A stretch of 7,706 nucleotides of DNA from Spirochaetales bacterium (lineage in GTDB: Bacteria > Spirochaetota > Spirochaetia > DSM-2461): NCBI GenBank assembly GCA_002748225.1, contig PDRU01000071.1, positions 1 through 7,706 of the forward strand, written 5' to 3'. Shown one piece after another: positions 1-6,547 of the stretch. The number at the start of each line of letters is the position of its first letter. The stretch's first letter is position 1. The translations under genes and the position numbers were made by a program. The notes below the pieces were generated by a model. The model made no database searches and was not told where the DNA came from. It saw only the letters and a program-made list of their open reading frames with translations.

Positions 1-1748
1 CCCCCGAAGAGCCGCATTAAATCATCATCCAGGGAAATGTAGAAGCGGGAGTAGCCCGGGTCGCCCTGACGGCCGGAACGTCCGCGCAGCTGGTTGTCTA
101 TCCGCCGCGACTCATGCCGCTCGGTACCCAGTACGTACAAGCCGCCCAGTTCTTTTACCTCGGCGTTCTGCTGCTGCCATTTGGCGTGTTCCTTTTCAAA
201 AACGGCCTGAAATTCTTCTTCCGAGGCTTCCGGACCGACAAGCCGGCGCGCGCGGAATTCCGGGTTGCCCCCCAGTTTAATGTCCGTACCGCGTCCGGCC
301 ATGTTGGTGGCAATGGTTACAGAACCTTTGGCGCCGGCCTCGGCAATAATAAGTGCCTCCCTGTGGTGATTCTTGGCGTTCAGTATTTCATGTTTAATAC
401 CCTTACGGGTAAGGAAGCGTGAAAGCTTTTCAGATTTTTCCACGCTGACCGTACCCACCAGAATGGGCTGGCCGTTTTTGTTTACCCTGGCAATTTCTTC
501 ACAGATGGCTTCGAATTTGTAGTCTTCATTCAGGTAAATAATGTCGTTGTCATCCACGCGGTTTACCGGCCGGTTAGTGGGAATAACCACAACATCCAGA
601 TTGTAGATTTTGGCAAATTCCTTGGCTTCGGTGTCGGCGGTACCGGTCATGCCCGAGAGTTTGGAATACATGCGGAAGTAGTTCTGGAAGGTAATGGTTG
701 CCAGGGTGCGGTTCTTCCGCGCGGGGCGGATTTTTTCCTTGGCCTCAATGGCCTGATGCAGACCGTCCGAATAGCGCCGTCCGTGCAGAATGCGGCCGGT
801 AAACTCGTCAACAATCTGTACCTGGCCTTCCTGTACCACATAATCTTTGTCCAGACGGAAGAGCCGCCGTGCTTTAAGGGCCTGGGTAAAGTAGTGAATA
901 AATTCAAAATTTTCTTCATCAAACAGGCTGCCGCTGCGCAGAATGCCTTCTTTCTGCAAAATGGCTTCAATGCTGTTCATTCCGTCGTTGGTAAAGGTTA
1001 CCCGTTTGCTTTTTTCGTCCAGTTTGTAGTCGCCGACAGCCTGGGTTCCCAGAATGGGATCGTCGGGAGGGTAGTCGCCGGTCTGCGGATCTTTTTCGCA
1101 TTCTTTGAGCTTCTGCACCAGCCGGTCGCAGAGAATGTACTTGCTCACATCTTCTTCTACCGGTCCGGAAATAATGAGGGGTGTTCTGGCTTCGTCAATG
1201 CCAAACTCGTTGTTGGTTCCGTAGGTAATGTCCCTGGAGTATTCTTCCCGGCGCTGCTGAGGATCCATACTGGAAAGGATAACTCCCACTGAAACACCCA
1301 GATAGCTGAATACCGGACGCATCCAGTCGGCATCGCGCTCGGCCAGGTAGTCGTTCACTGTAACAACATGCACGCCCAGACCGGTCAGACTGTTCAGGTA
1401 GGCGGCTGAAATACTGGCCAGGGTTTTACCCTCACCGGTTTTCATTTCGGTTATTTTGCCCTGATGCAGAACAATGGCACCCAGTATCTGAACATCGTAG
1501 GGACGTTCCCCCAGTGTGCGGCGGGCCGCTTCCCGTGCCAGGGCAAAGGCTTCGGGCAGAAGGTTATCCAGCTTTTCTCCGTCCGCAATACGTTTGCGGA
1601 ATTCTTCGGTGCAGCGGGGAAAGTCTTCCTCTTTGAGTGAAAGAGCCCAGGACTCCTTTTCATTAACGGCGTGGAGAATGGGCATGAGAGCCTTGAGATC
1701 GTGTTCGTGCTTGGTTCCGAAAATTGCGGCGAGAAGTCCTTTTTTCAT
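1..1748 (-). CDS. secA: Protein translocase subunit SecA, partial (C-terminal part beyond the left edge), with an internal in-frame deletion
   Basis: SecA is the ATPase motor that pushes unfolded preproteins through SecYEG across the inner membrane. The 582 visible codons begin MKKGLLAAIFGTK. Recognisable in order are the Walker A motif MKTGEGKT (residues 102-109), VVTVNDYLAERD (128-139), ITYGTNNEFG (174-183), IDEARTPLIISG (184-195), the preprotein-binding region, SGMTGTADTEA (M367), GRGTD (485-489) and the arginine-finger block QLRGRSGRQGDPG (553-565). The scaffold and wing domains and the C-terminal tail lie outside the window, so the reading frame is open at position 1. Oddity: G183 is followed directly by I184. 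The roughly 32 residues normally found between them, including the Walker B sequence DEVDS, are absent without any frame change. Identity is certain. Whether this copy works as an ATPase is doubtful. The ATG at 1748 fits the normal SecA N-terminus, and only a weak, distant GGAAG precedes it. Confidence 0.96.
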   Translation of the reverse strand, partial: MKKGLLAAIFGTKHEHDLKALMPILHAVNEKESWALSLKEEDFPRCTEEFRKRIADGEKLDNLLPEAFALAREAARRTLGERPYDVQILGAIVLHQGKITEMKTGEGKTLASISAAYLNSLTGLGVHVVTVNDYLAERDADWMRPVFSYLGVSVGVILSSMDPQQRREEYSRDITYGTNNEFGIDEARTPLIISGPVEEDVSKYILCDRLVQKLKECEKDPQTGDYPPDDPILGTQAVGDYKLDEKSKRVTFTNDGMNSIEAILQKEGILRSGSLFDEENFEFIHYFTQALKARRLFRLDKDYVVQEGQVQIVDEFTGRILHGRRYSDGLHQAIEAKEKIRPARKNRTLATITFQNYFRMYSKLSGMTGTADTEAKEFAKIYNLDVVVIPTNRPVNRVDDNDIIYLNEDYKFEAICEEIARVNKNGQPILVGTVSVEKSEKLSRFLTRKGIKHEILNAKNHHREALIIAEAGAKGSVTIATNMAGRGTDIKLGGNPEFRARRLVGPEASEEEFQAVFEKEHAKWQQQNAEVKELGGLYVLGTERHESRRIDNQLRGRSGRQGDPGYSRFYISLDDDLMRLFG

Positions 1749-1754
1749 AGAATC

Positions 1755-1784
1755 AAAATACTTCCGGAGCGGATGATGCGTCAA
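1755..1784 (-). promoter_or_regulatory. Candidate secA promoter, possibly giving a leaderless mRNA
   Basis: Read on the minus strand there is TTGACG (1779-1784), an 18-base spacer and TATTTT (1755-1760). Only six bases separate the -10 box from the ATG of secA, so transcription would start at or within a base or two of the start codon. The boxes match sigma-70 consensus at 5/6 and 4/6 positions. This is a pattern match only. A promoter further upstream is possible. Confidence 0.35.
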
Positions 1785-1812
1785 GTTTCGACGGGCAATG
1801 CCGCCTTGTGCG

Positions 1813-1842
1813 TTGACATTTCTCCCGGCCCGCCGTTAGCAT
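1813..1842 (+). promoter_or_regulatory. Candidate promoter for the lipoprotein gene
   Basis: A perfect -35 box TTGACA (1813-1818) is followed after 18 bases by TAGCAT (1837-1842), which matches TATAAT at four positions. The expected start of transcription is near 1849. This places it downstream of the ATG at 1841 and so argues against that codon as the translation start. It is divergent from the secA promoter candidate, and the two -35 boxes are about 30 bases apart. Confidence 0.45.
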
Positions 1843-1870
1843 GTGTTCTGACGTTTATTCTGAGTCAGTT

Positions 1871-1875
1871 AAGGA
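1871..1875 (+). promoter_or_regulatory. Ribosome binding site that decides the lipoprotein start
   Basis: AAGGA lies only one base before the ATG at 1877 but seven bases before the in-frame TTG at 1883, which is the ideal spacing for TTG. The farther-upstream ATG at 1841 has no purine-rich site at all. The true start is therefore 1877 or 1883. The choice changes the signal peptide by only two residues. Confidence 0.5.
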
Positions 1876-1876
1876 A

Positions 1877-3067
1877 ATGCTTTTGTTCCGGGAATTCCCT
1901 GCTTTAAAGATTTTTTCAGCTCTTGCGGCCGTTTCTCTGGCGCTGGTGCTCTTCGGTGTGCTTGGTTCATGCTCTCTGGGGGGGCGGGGGGCCGGGCTGA
2001 AACGCCATGATTTGTTTTCCATTTCCCTGGGTACTTTGCCGGGAGAGCTGGACTGGTTTTACCGGGACGGTTTCCGTATAGCCGGTACCGCCGATATTCA
2101 GGAACGGGACGGGCTTATTTATATTTCCGGGGGAAATGCCGGAAAGGTTATGGTGTTCAACTCCTACGGCGATCTTGTTACCTATGTTTACGATCCTGCG
2201 CGCAACCCGGCACCGGCGTCCGGAGAAGAAGGTACCGGCGTAGGTTCTGTCAGCAGCTGGCCGTTCCGCGATATAGGACACATTGCCGCTTACGGCGGAG
2301 GCTTTCTGGTAGAAGACGGTGTGGAAAAAGAGCGCCGGGTGGAAGAAGGGGAGTTCGGCGCCCTCTACGACAGGGTTGTATTGCGTTTTGACAGAGACGG
2401 TGAGTATCAGGGGCATCTGGGCAAGGAAGGACTGGGCGGTTCACCCTTTCCCTACATAGATTCACTTGAAGTAAGAAAAGACGGCGGTATAGTGGTAACA
2501 TGCCGTGTCCCCGGGGCCTGGATGAGCTACTGGTTTGATCAGAACGGCCGGCCTGTTTCTACCGTGCGCATTGAACATGACCGTCTTCCCGGACTGAAAA
2601 CCGGGGAAACGGCGGCGGTGTACTCGGTTAGACCGGACCCGGTGGAATGGGCACTGCATATCCGTATGGATGTCTACAGGGATGAAGACGGAGCCCGTGA
2701 ACCGGAAGCCCGTCTGTATACGCTGAATCTTTCCACACTGGAATACTCCGAGCCCCTTGTTCTTTCCTATACCAGCCCGTTGGAAGAGACGGGAATTCCT
2801 TCCGTTCCGCTGGAATATCTGGGTACAGCGGCCAGCGGCGCTCATTTACTGCTGAGTACCGAAGGCCCGGAGATCTACCGCCTTATCCTGATGGACCCCC
2901 GGGGGCGTATTGTCCAGAACCGCCGTCTAAAGGTAGAAGCTTCGGCCACCATTTACAGGCGTTTCCGTCTGCAGCCGGATGGACTGCTGACGGGAATATT
3001 CTTCGGACCGGAGAAAGCTTCTGTGGCCTGGTGGCGTGTGGATAAACTTTTGAAAAATGTTAAGTAA
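1877..3067 (+). CDS. Putative spirochaetal lipoprotein, possibly beta-propeller-like
   Basis: From the ATG at 1877 the protein has 396 residues. Residues 1-32 form a lipoprotein signal: a short N-region with Arg5 and Lys11, a hydrophobic stretch from about 12 to 29, and the lipobox Leu-Gly-Ser-Cys with the lipidated cysteine at 32. The mature part is soluble and strand-rich. It contains recurring short segments of the form DGLIYISGG, GKVMVFNSYGDLV, VVLRFDRDGEYQGHLG and DQNGRPVSTVRI, which resemble blades of NHL/WD-type propellers. This suggests a periplasmic or surface scaffold, but I do not recognise a named family with confidence. It overlaps the next gene by 11 bases and is divergent from secA. 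The frame stays open upstream to the ATG at 1841, but promoter position and ribosome site favour 1877 or TTG 1883. The coding call is firm and the propeller assignment is inference. Confidence 0.85.
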   Translation: MLLFREFPALKIFSALAAVSLALVLFGVLGSCSLGGRGAGLKRHDLFSISLGTLPGELDWFYRDGFRIAGTADIQERDGLIYISGGNAGKVMVFNSYGDLVTYVYDPARNPAPASGEEGTGVGSVSSWPFRDIGHIAAYGGGFLVEDGVEKERRVEEGEFGALYDRVVLRFDRDGEYQGHLGKEGLGGSPFPYIDSLEVRKDGGIVVTCRVPGAWMSYWFDQNGRPVSTVRIEHDRLPGLKTGETAAVYSVRPDPVEWALHIRMDVYRDEDGAREPEARLYTLNLSTLEYSEPLVLSYTSPLEETGIPSVPLEYLGTAASGAHLLLSTEGPEIYRLILMDPRGRIVQNRRLKVEASATIYRRFRLQPDGLLTGIFFGPEKASVAWWRVDKLLKNVK

Positions 3068-3539
3068 TTCCAGGGAAAGAGAAGAGATCAGCTGGTGGAC
3101 AAGCCGGCACGGAAAACATAAATCTTCAACAGATGGTGTCCGCAGATCCCGCCGCCTTACTTTGCTCGACATTATTTTTCTGGCCGTTATGCTGGGCGTA
3201 CTGGTTCCCTGGGTTTTGAGGATGAACAGCGAACAGAACCTGGGTCCCTACCGTGTGCGTATAGAGCAAAAGGCCGGCAGGGATGAGGATTGGCTGGTTC
3301 TGGAAATACGCCTGAAAAAATCATCTGAAGAAATTTCCCCGGAGGAGCTGATAGGCTGGCAGATACAGAACACAGAAGGCGGTATGCTGCATGAAGAATG
3401 GGATATTCCCCCGGAATCCGGCGCCAGCAGACAGTTTACGTATAAAATAAGCGGAGAATCGGCTTTGAAGTGCAGTGTTCATGCCGGCGGGGAAACTCTG
3501 GTTCAGCTTTTTGAAAATACGGCCGAAGCGGAACAATAA
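3057..3539 (+). CDS. Hypothetical single-pass membrane protein
   Basis: A 160-residue protein of unknown function. The first 33 residues are highly charged and end in the basic run RRSRR. One membrane helix follows (about 35-54, LLDIIFLAVMLGVLVPWVL), and then about 105 residues (GPYRVRIEQK onward) of a strand-rich soluble domain. The positive-inside rule puts the N-terminus in the cytoplasm and the C-terminal domain outside the inner membrane. The start overlaps the lipoprotein gene by 11 bases in another frame and has no convincing ribosome site, so translation is probably coupled. Co-transcription with a lipoprotein suggests an envelope role, possibly as partners. No catalytic motif is visible. 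Confidence 0.8.
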   Translation: MLSNSREREEISWWTSRHGKHKSSTDGVRRSRRLTLLDIIFLAVMLGVLVPWVLRMNSEQNLGPYRVRIEQKAGRDEDWLVLEIRLKKSSEEISPEELIGWQIQNTEGGMLHEEWDIPPESGASRQFTYKISGESALKCSVHAGGETLVQLFENTAEAEQ

Positions 3540-3573
3540 AGACACGCTTGTATAAAAAAAATGATTCTGCGAG

Positions 3574-3603
3574 TTGACGTTCCCGGAAGCGATAGGGTAG
3601 TTT
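3574..3603 (+). promoter_or_regulatory. Weak promoter candidate before the small membrane protein gene
   Basis: TTGACG (3574-3579) is followed after 18 bases by TAGTTT (3598-3603). The -35 is good and the -10 poor (three of six). It lies in the 99-base gap between two plus-strand genes, in which I see no hairpin with a T-run. A read-through transcript from upstream is equally possible. Confidence 0.25.
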
Positions 3604-3638
3604 GATTGTATCAGGTACCCTGAAAGTGGAGGCATGTA

Positions 3639-4058
3639 ATGCAGATCTATTTATTGACAGTTCTGACAACTATCCTGGCCGGTCTGGCTCTGGCGGGCGA
3701 ATTTCTGACAAAACGTTTTGAGCGTTATTCTGAATATACGGATTTTATGGCGAATCCGGTGTATCGCATTCTTCTGGGTGCCATGACCATTCTGATTGGT
3801 ATTATTAACCTGTTTCCCAATTACGAGGGTAATGTGCTTATTCTTGGTGATTTGCTCCCCAGTCTCATTGGTATAGCCGGCGGAATTCTGCTGATCGCTG
3901 AATTCCTGAGCAAACAAAAAGAAACAGAAGTTAAAAAGGCCGCAGAACTGGCTGAAAAAGTGGAGAAGTTTTCCAGCCCCTATCTGACAATAGTGGGAAT
4001 CAGTTCGGTTCTTATTGGTATTCTTCACGCCATTCTGCCGAAAGTAATTATTATCTGA
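3639..4058 (+). CDS. Hypothetical small membrane protein with four predicted helices
   Basis: A 139-residue very hydrophobic protein preceded by a strong ribosome site, GGAGG (3628-3632), six bases before the ATG. Hydrophobic segments lie at about residues 3-23, 42-60, 66-88 and 115-135. Segments 3 and 4 are separated by a charged, helix-prone stretch (about 91-112, KQKETEVKKAAELAEKVEKF) that probably sits in the cytoplasm. Segments 2 and 4 share an 'ILxGI' pattern (ILIGIINLFP, VLIGILHAILP), which hints at an internal duplication of a two-helix unit. I do not recognise the family and see no transport or catalytic motif. The Nudix gene follows nine bases later. Confidence 0.85.
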   Translation: MQIYLLTVLTTILAGLALAGEFLTKRFERYSEYTDFMANPVYRILLGAMTILIGIINLFPNYEGNVLILGDLLPSLIGIAGGILLIAEFLSKQKETEVKKAAELAEKVEKFSSPYLTIVGISSVLIGILHAILPKVIII

Positions 4059-4067
4059 TACAGAGTA

Positions 4068-4475
4068 TTGAATACTTCCGTTGCCGGTATTGCCCGGAAT
4101 AATAACAGCGTTTTGCTTATGCATCGTCTTCCGGGCGGGAGTATGGGCGGAAGGTGGGAATTCCCCGGAGGCAAATGTGAAAGAGGGGAGTCTTTCAGGG
4201 AAGCGCTTGTAAGGGAATGGCTGGAAGAAACAGGCCTGTCTGTCAGCACGGGCAATGAGCTTGGGCGCAGCTGTTTTCAGCATAAAGGAAAAGATTTTAC
4301 ACTTGTGGCGTATGAAGTGTTTCTTCCCGATGCCCCGGCAGATACCCCGGCAGAGCCTGATTTAATAGAACACGACCAGTGGCGCTGGGTGAGTATTCCG
4401 GACATACCGGATCTGAACCTTGTCGACTCAGACCGCGCCTTGTTTGAAAATCTTCAGAGAAAGGGTGTCTTTTAG
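4068..4475 (+). CDS. Nudix (MutT-like) hydrolase
   Basis: A 135-residue single-domain Nudix hydrolase. The Nudix box G-x5-E-x7-R-E-U-x-E-E-x-G-U is complete: G35, E41, R49, E50, E53, E54 and G56. The only deviation is Trp51 where Ile, Leu or Val is usual. These residues bind the divalent metals that hydrolyse the diphosphate of a nucleoside-diphosphate-X substrate. The flanking pattern 'GRWEFPGGK..RGE' and the length are those of MutT/8-oxo-dGTP diphosphatases, so clean-up of oxidised nucleotides is likely, but substrate cannot be read reliably from the box alone. The start is a TTG at 4068, nine bases after the preceding stop, with no clear ribosome site. It is needed to include the first strand (NTSVAGIAR), because the next ATG is residue 18. 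Translation is probably coupled to the upstream gene. It converges on the minus-strand gene with only five bases between the stops and no terminator there. Confidence 0.93.
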   Translation: MNTSVAGIARNNNSVLLMHRLPGGSMGGRWEFPGGKCERGESFREALVREWLEETGLSVSTGNELGRSCFQHKGKDFTLVAYEVFLPDAPADTPAEPDLIEHDQWRWVSIPDIPDLNLVDSDRALFENLQRKGVF

Positions 4476-4480
4476 CCGGC

Positions 4481-4984
4481 TCAGTATACTCCGGGAAGGG
4501 GCGGACCGAAATCTGAATCTTTGAATTCCTTTCTTTCAATAAATTTGACATCCGGAGGCGGTGCCGGGAACAGCCGGAAGTCTTCACTTTCGTGAACAAG
4601 AATTTCAAGGCCGTCCTCGTTCAGTCCGCCGCCGCCTTTATCGAACCATTCTTTAAGTTCTTCCAGATATTCACGGACAGGGGTTACGCTGAAACGGAAG
4701 CGGCATTCCCTGCCTTCCAGCATAAGACGCAGGCGTCTTCCGGAAGGCGCCAGTTCGTCAATAACCTCTCTCAAACTGTTACGCAGTCCGCCGAAATATG
4801 TCGGCTCGGTAACGCGGAGAAAAAAGTTTTTATCTTCTCTCAGCCAGAGCTGGAATAAACCGGCTTCCGAAGGTACCATCCGGTTTATAACCCAGCGGTC
4901 CATACTGCCCCATGGAGACCAGTCTACAGTGTACTGTACTTCATCCTGGTGAATCTCCCTGTGAATTTCCCATCTGTCTTTCAT
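4481..4984 (-). CDS. Hypothetical protein downstream of glgC
   Basis: A 167-residue soluble protein of unknown function, without signal peptide or membrane helix. The N-terminal half is strand-like and rich in Trp and Arg (DWSPWGSMDRWVINRM). The middle carries a predicted helix (GGLRNSLREVIDEL, about 65-78) and a second one (TPVREYLEELKEWFDK, 101-116) before a glycine hinge, GGGG (117-120). The end is acidic, then proline-rich (FPAPPPD), and finishes PPLPGVY. No catalytic motif is recognised. It starts 26 bases after the glgC stop on the same strand, so the two are very probably co-transcribed. A tie to glycogen metabolism is suggested only by this position. The start at 4984 has a weak GGAC six bases upstream. 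The stop lies five bases from the convergent Nudix gene stop. Confidence 0.8.
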   Translation of the reverse strand: MKDRWEIHREIHQDEVQYTVDWSPWGSMDRWVINRMVPSEAGLFQLWLREDKNFFLRVTEPTYFGGLRNSLREVIDELAPSGRRLRLMLEGRECRFRFSVTPVREYLEELKEWFDKGGGGLNEDGLEILVHESEDFRLFPAPPPDVKFIERKEFKDSDFGPPLPGVY

Positions 4985-5010
4985 ATGTTTGTCCGTACTC
5001 TCGCGTTGCC

Positions 5011-6288
5011 TCAGATAGATGTACCGTCAGGTATAACAGCACCTTTCAGGATAATAATAATTCCTTCCCGTATGGCATAACCGTTGTAGTCGCCGTCATT
5101 ATGCTCCCATGGATCTACACCAATACGGCATCCTCGGCCAATACGGGCGTTCTTGTCAATAATGGCTCTGCGGATCATGGAACCTTCACCAATACCGTAG
5201 TTGGGAATACCCCGTTTCCGGTTCAGAGCCTTGTCTTCGTCTGTTTCATAGAAGTCGCAGCCCATAATGTAGACCTCTTCCAGTGTAGCTCCCGACTCTA
5301 TCAATGTCCGAATACCGATCAGACTGCGGGTTATGTAAGCGTCGGTCAGAATGGAACCTTCGCACGCAATGCTGTTTCTCAGGGTACTTGCATTAACTTT
5401 ACTGGGAGGCAGGTCTCTGCGGTGAGTATAAAGCGGATTTCTCTGATCGTAAAGATTAAAGCGCGGGAAGGGCGCTCCCAAATCAAGATTGGCTTCGTAA
5501 AAACTGCTTATGGTTCCAATATCTTCCCAGTATCCCCGGTAAACGTAGGCCCGCACATTTGTTTTACCTATGGCTTCCGGAATAATTTCCTTGCCGAAGT
5601 CGGTTTTTTCGCTGTCAAGAAGTTGTTCCATTACGTCGGAATTAAAAATATAAATTCCCATGGATGCCAGATATTCCCGGTTTGCCTGCTTATCTGCTTC
5701 CGTAAGATTTTTCTGCGGAATGCGGTATTCGTCAATATTTTTGTCGGGTCCGGGTTTCTCCAGAAAGGTGTTAATACGGTTTTTTGAATCAATCTGGAGA
5801 ATTCCGAGTTCGTCGGCATCTTTGCGGGTTACCGGTGTGGAGGCTATGGATACTTTGGCTCCGGCATCAATATGCTGGCGCAGGAAATCATCGAGATCCA
5901 TGCGGTAGAGCTGGTCTCCGGAAAGAATAATGTAATAGTCGGGTTTATGAACCTTAAAATGATCCAGATTTTTCCGGACAGCATCGGCTGTTCCGCCGTA
6001 CCAGCCTTCATGGCTGAAAGTCTGCTCAGCAGCCAGTATTTCACAGAAGTCTTTGCTGAAAGAGTCGAAATTATACGTGCGGCCAATATGCAGATGCAGA
6101 CTGGCCGAATTAAACTGAGTTAGAACATAGATGCGCCGGAAACCTGAATTAATACAGTTGCTGATGGGAATATCCACCAGGCGGTATTTCCCCCCGAAGG
6201 GACAGGCCGGTTTTGCCCTGTTGGCAGTAAGAGGATACAGACGCGTACCCTTGCCGCCGCCAAGAATTATGCTGAGGACGTTTTCCAT
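5011..6288 (-). CDS. glgC: Glucose-1-phosphate adenylyltransferase (ADP-glucose pyrophosphorylase), plant/cyanobacterial type
   Basis: GlgC makes ADP-glucose from ATP and glucose 1-phosphate, the committed and allosterically controlled step of glycogen synthesis. At 425 residues it is full length. The N-terminal nucleotidyltransferase domain shows LGGGKGTRLYPLT (9-21), the KPACPFGGKYRLVDIP block (26-41), GGTADAVR (98-105), the catalytic Asp125 in SGDQLYRMD, and the sugar-phosphate-binding Lys178 in FLEKP. The C-terminal left-handed beta-helix ends in GAVIPDGTSI. The wording of many blocks (IYVLTQFNSASL, GYWEDIGTI, IIDKNARIG) is that of plant and cyanobacterial enzymes. Lys379 and Lys415 are spaced like the two lysines that bind the activator 3-phosphoglycerate there. 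A clean ribosome site, AGGAG (complement at 6296-6300), sits seven bases before the ATG. The next gene follows after 26 bases. Confidence 0.97.
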   Translation of the reverse strand: MENVLSIILGGGKGTRLYPLTANRAKPACPFGGKYRLVDIPISNCINSGFRRIYVLTQFNSASLHLHIGRTYNFDSFSKDFCEILAAEQTFSHEGWYGGTADAVRKNLDHFKVHKPDYYIILSGDQLYRMDLDDFLRQHIDAGAKVSIASTPVTRKDADELGILQIDSKNRINTFLEKPGPDKNIDEYRIPQKNLTEADKQANREYLASMGIYIFNSDVMEQLLDSEKTDFGKEIIPEAIGKTNVRAYVYRGYWEDIGTISSFYEANLDLGAPFPRFNLYDQRNPLYTHRRDLPPSKVNASTLRNSIACEGSILTDAYITRSLIGIRTLIESGATLEEVYIMGCDFYETDEDKALNRKRGIPNYGIGEGSMIRRAIIDKNARIGRGCRIGVDPWEHNDGDYNGYAIREGIIIILKGAVIPDGTSI

Positions 6289-6322
6289 TGGTTAACTCCT
6301 GCACTAATTCTAGGACGGTTTT

Positions 6323-6353
6323 TATAAAAATACCAGAAGAATATTTGTGTAAA
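6323..6353 (-). promoter_or_regulatory. Candidate glgC promoter
   Basis: On the minus strand TTTACA (6348-6353, five of six consensus) is followed by the AT-rich stretch TTTTTATAAAA. The best -10 choices are TTTTAT (6324-6329, 18-base spacer) or TTTATA (6323-6328, 19-base spacer). Transcription would begin about 25-30 bases before the ATG, leaving a short leader with the ribosome site. Confidence 0.45.
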
Positions 6354-6378
6354 CTGACCAGAGAAGAGACATGGTTCC

Positions 6379-6408
6379 TCCCTGCCGCCTTCAGGCAAAG
6401 GGCAGGGA
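6379..6408. repeat. Nested hairpin upstream of the glgC promoter
   Basis: TCCCTGCC (6379-6386) pairs perfectly with GGCAGGGA (6401-6408). Inside it, GCC(TTCA)GGC forms a three-base-pair tetraloop hairpin, UGAA when read on the minus strand. No T-run follows on either strand. It may be the 3' end structure of the upstream ribbon-helix-helix transcript, a protein-binding palindrome, or a short dispersed palindromic repeat. Confidence 0.5.
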
Positions 6409-6515
6409 AGCGCACAAGGTGCTTTAAACAGTTTTTTTCCAGAGCTTTAAGCTTTCTGCTTTTTTCAAGTAAACAGCTCTGAATTCCGCTGTCAGAACTT
6501 CTATCTTCAGGTATT

Positions 6516-6535
6516 ACTCACCCCGATGAGTTTTT
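6516..6535 (+). terminator. Weak terminator-like hairpin on the plus strand
   Basis: ACTCA (6516-6520), a six-base loop, then TGAGT (6527-6531) run straight into TTTT. The stem has only five base pairs, and no plus-strand gene is seen upstream in this gap, so the assignment is weak. On the minus strand, where the ribbon-helix-helix transcript would pass, it lacks the T-run. Confidence 0.2.
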
Positions 6536-6547
6536 GGCAGGATGCGC

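Larger units (their letters stand above)
6301..6547. other. Intergenic region between glgC and the ribbon-helix-helix gene
   Basis: About 250 bases without a credible gene. It holds the glgC promoter, the nested hairpin at 6379-6408, and a seven-base inverted repeat, CAGAGCT at about 6440 paired with AGCTCTG at about 6475, separated by an AT-rich loop. Near the right end is a small hairpin followed by T's. The T-tracts around 6431 and 6460 are not placed as terminators for either neighbouring minus-strand gene. Confidence 0.5.

Noticed and set aside
756..1292. Plus-strand open frame of 178 codons
   Set aside because: It is antisense to secA, which is unambiguous on the other strand in this stretch. 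The product has no domain character.
1841..1876. Upstream ATG at 1841 as the lipoprotein start
   Set aside because: It overlaps the -10 box of the best promoter and has no ribosome site. It would also add a polar, acidic segment before the signal peptide.
3651..4283. Minus-strand open frame of 210 codons
   Set aside because: It is antisense to the membrane protein and Nudix genes. It is rich in Asn, Gln and Thr as expected of the complement of hydrophobic coding sequence.
4912..5787. Plus-strand open frame of 291 codons
   Set aside because: It lies across glgC on the opposite strand. glgC has all its catalytic motifs, a ribosome site and full length, so this is a shadow frame.
6434..6482. 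Inverted repeat CAGAGCT/AGCTCTG as a terminator for the ribbon-helix-helix gene
   Set aside because: In the direction of that transcript the hairpin is followed by a run of A, not T, and the loop is long.
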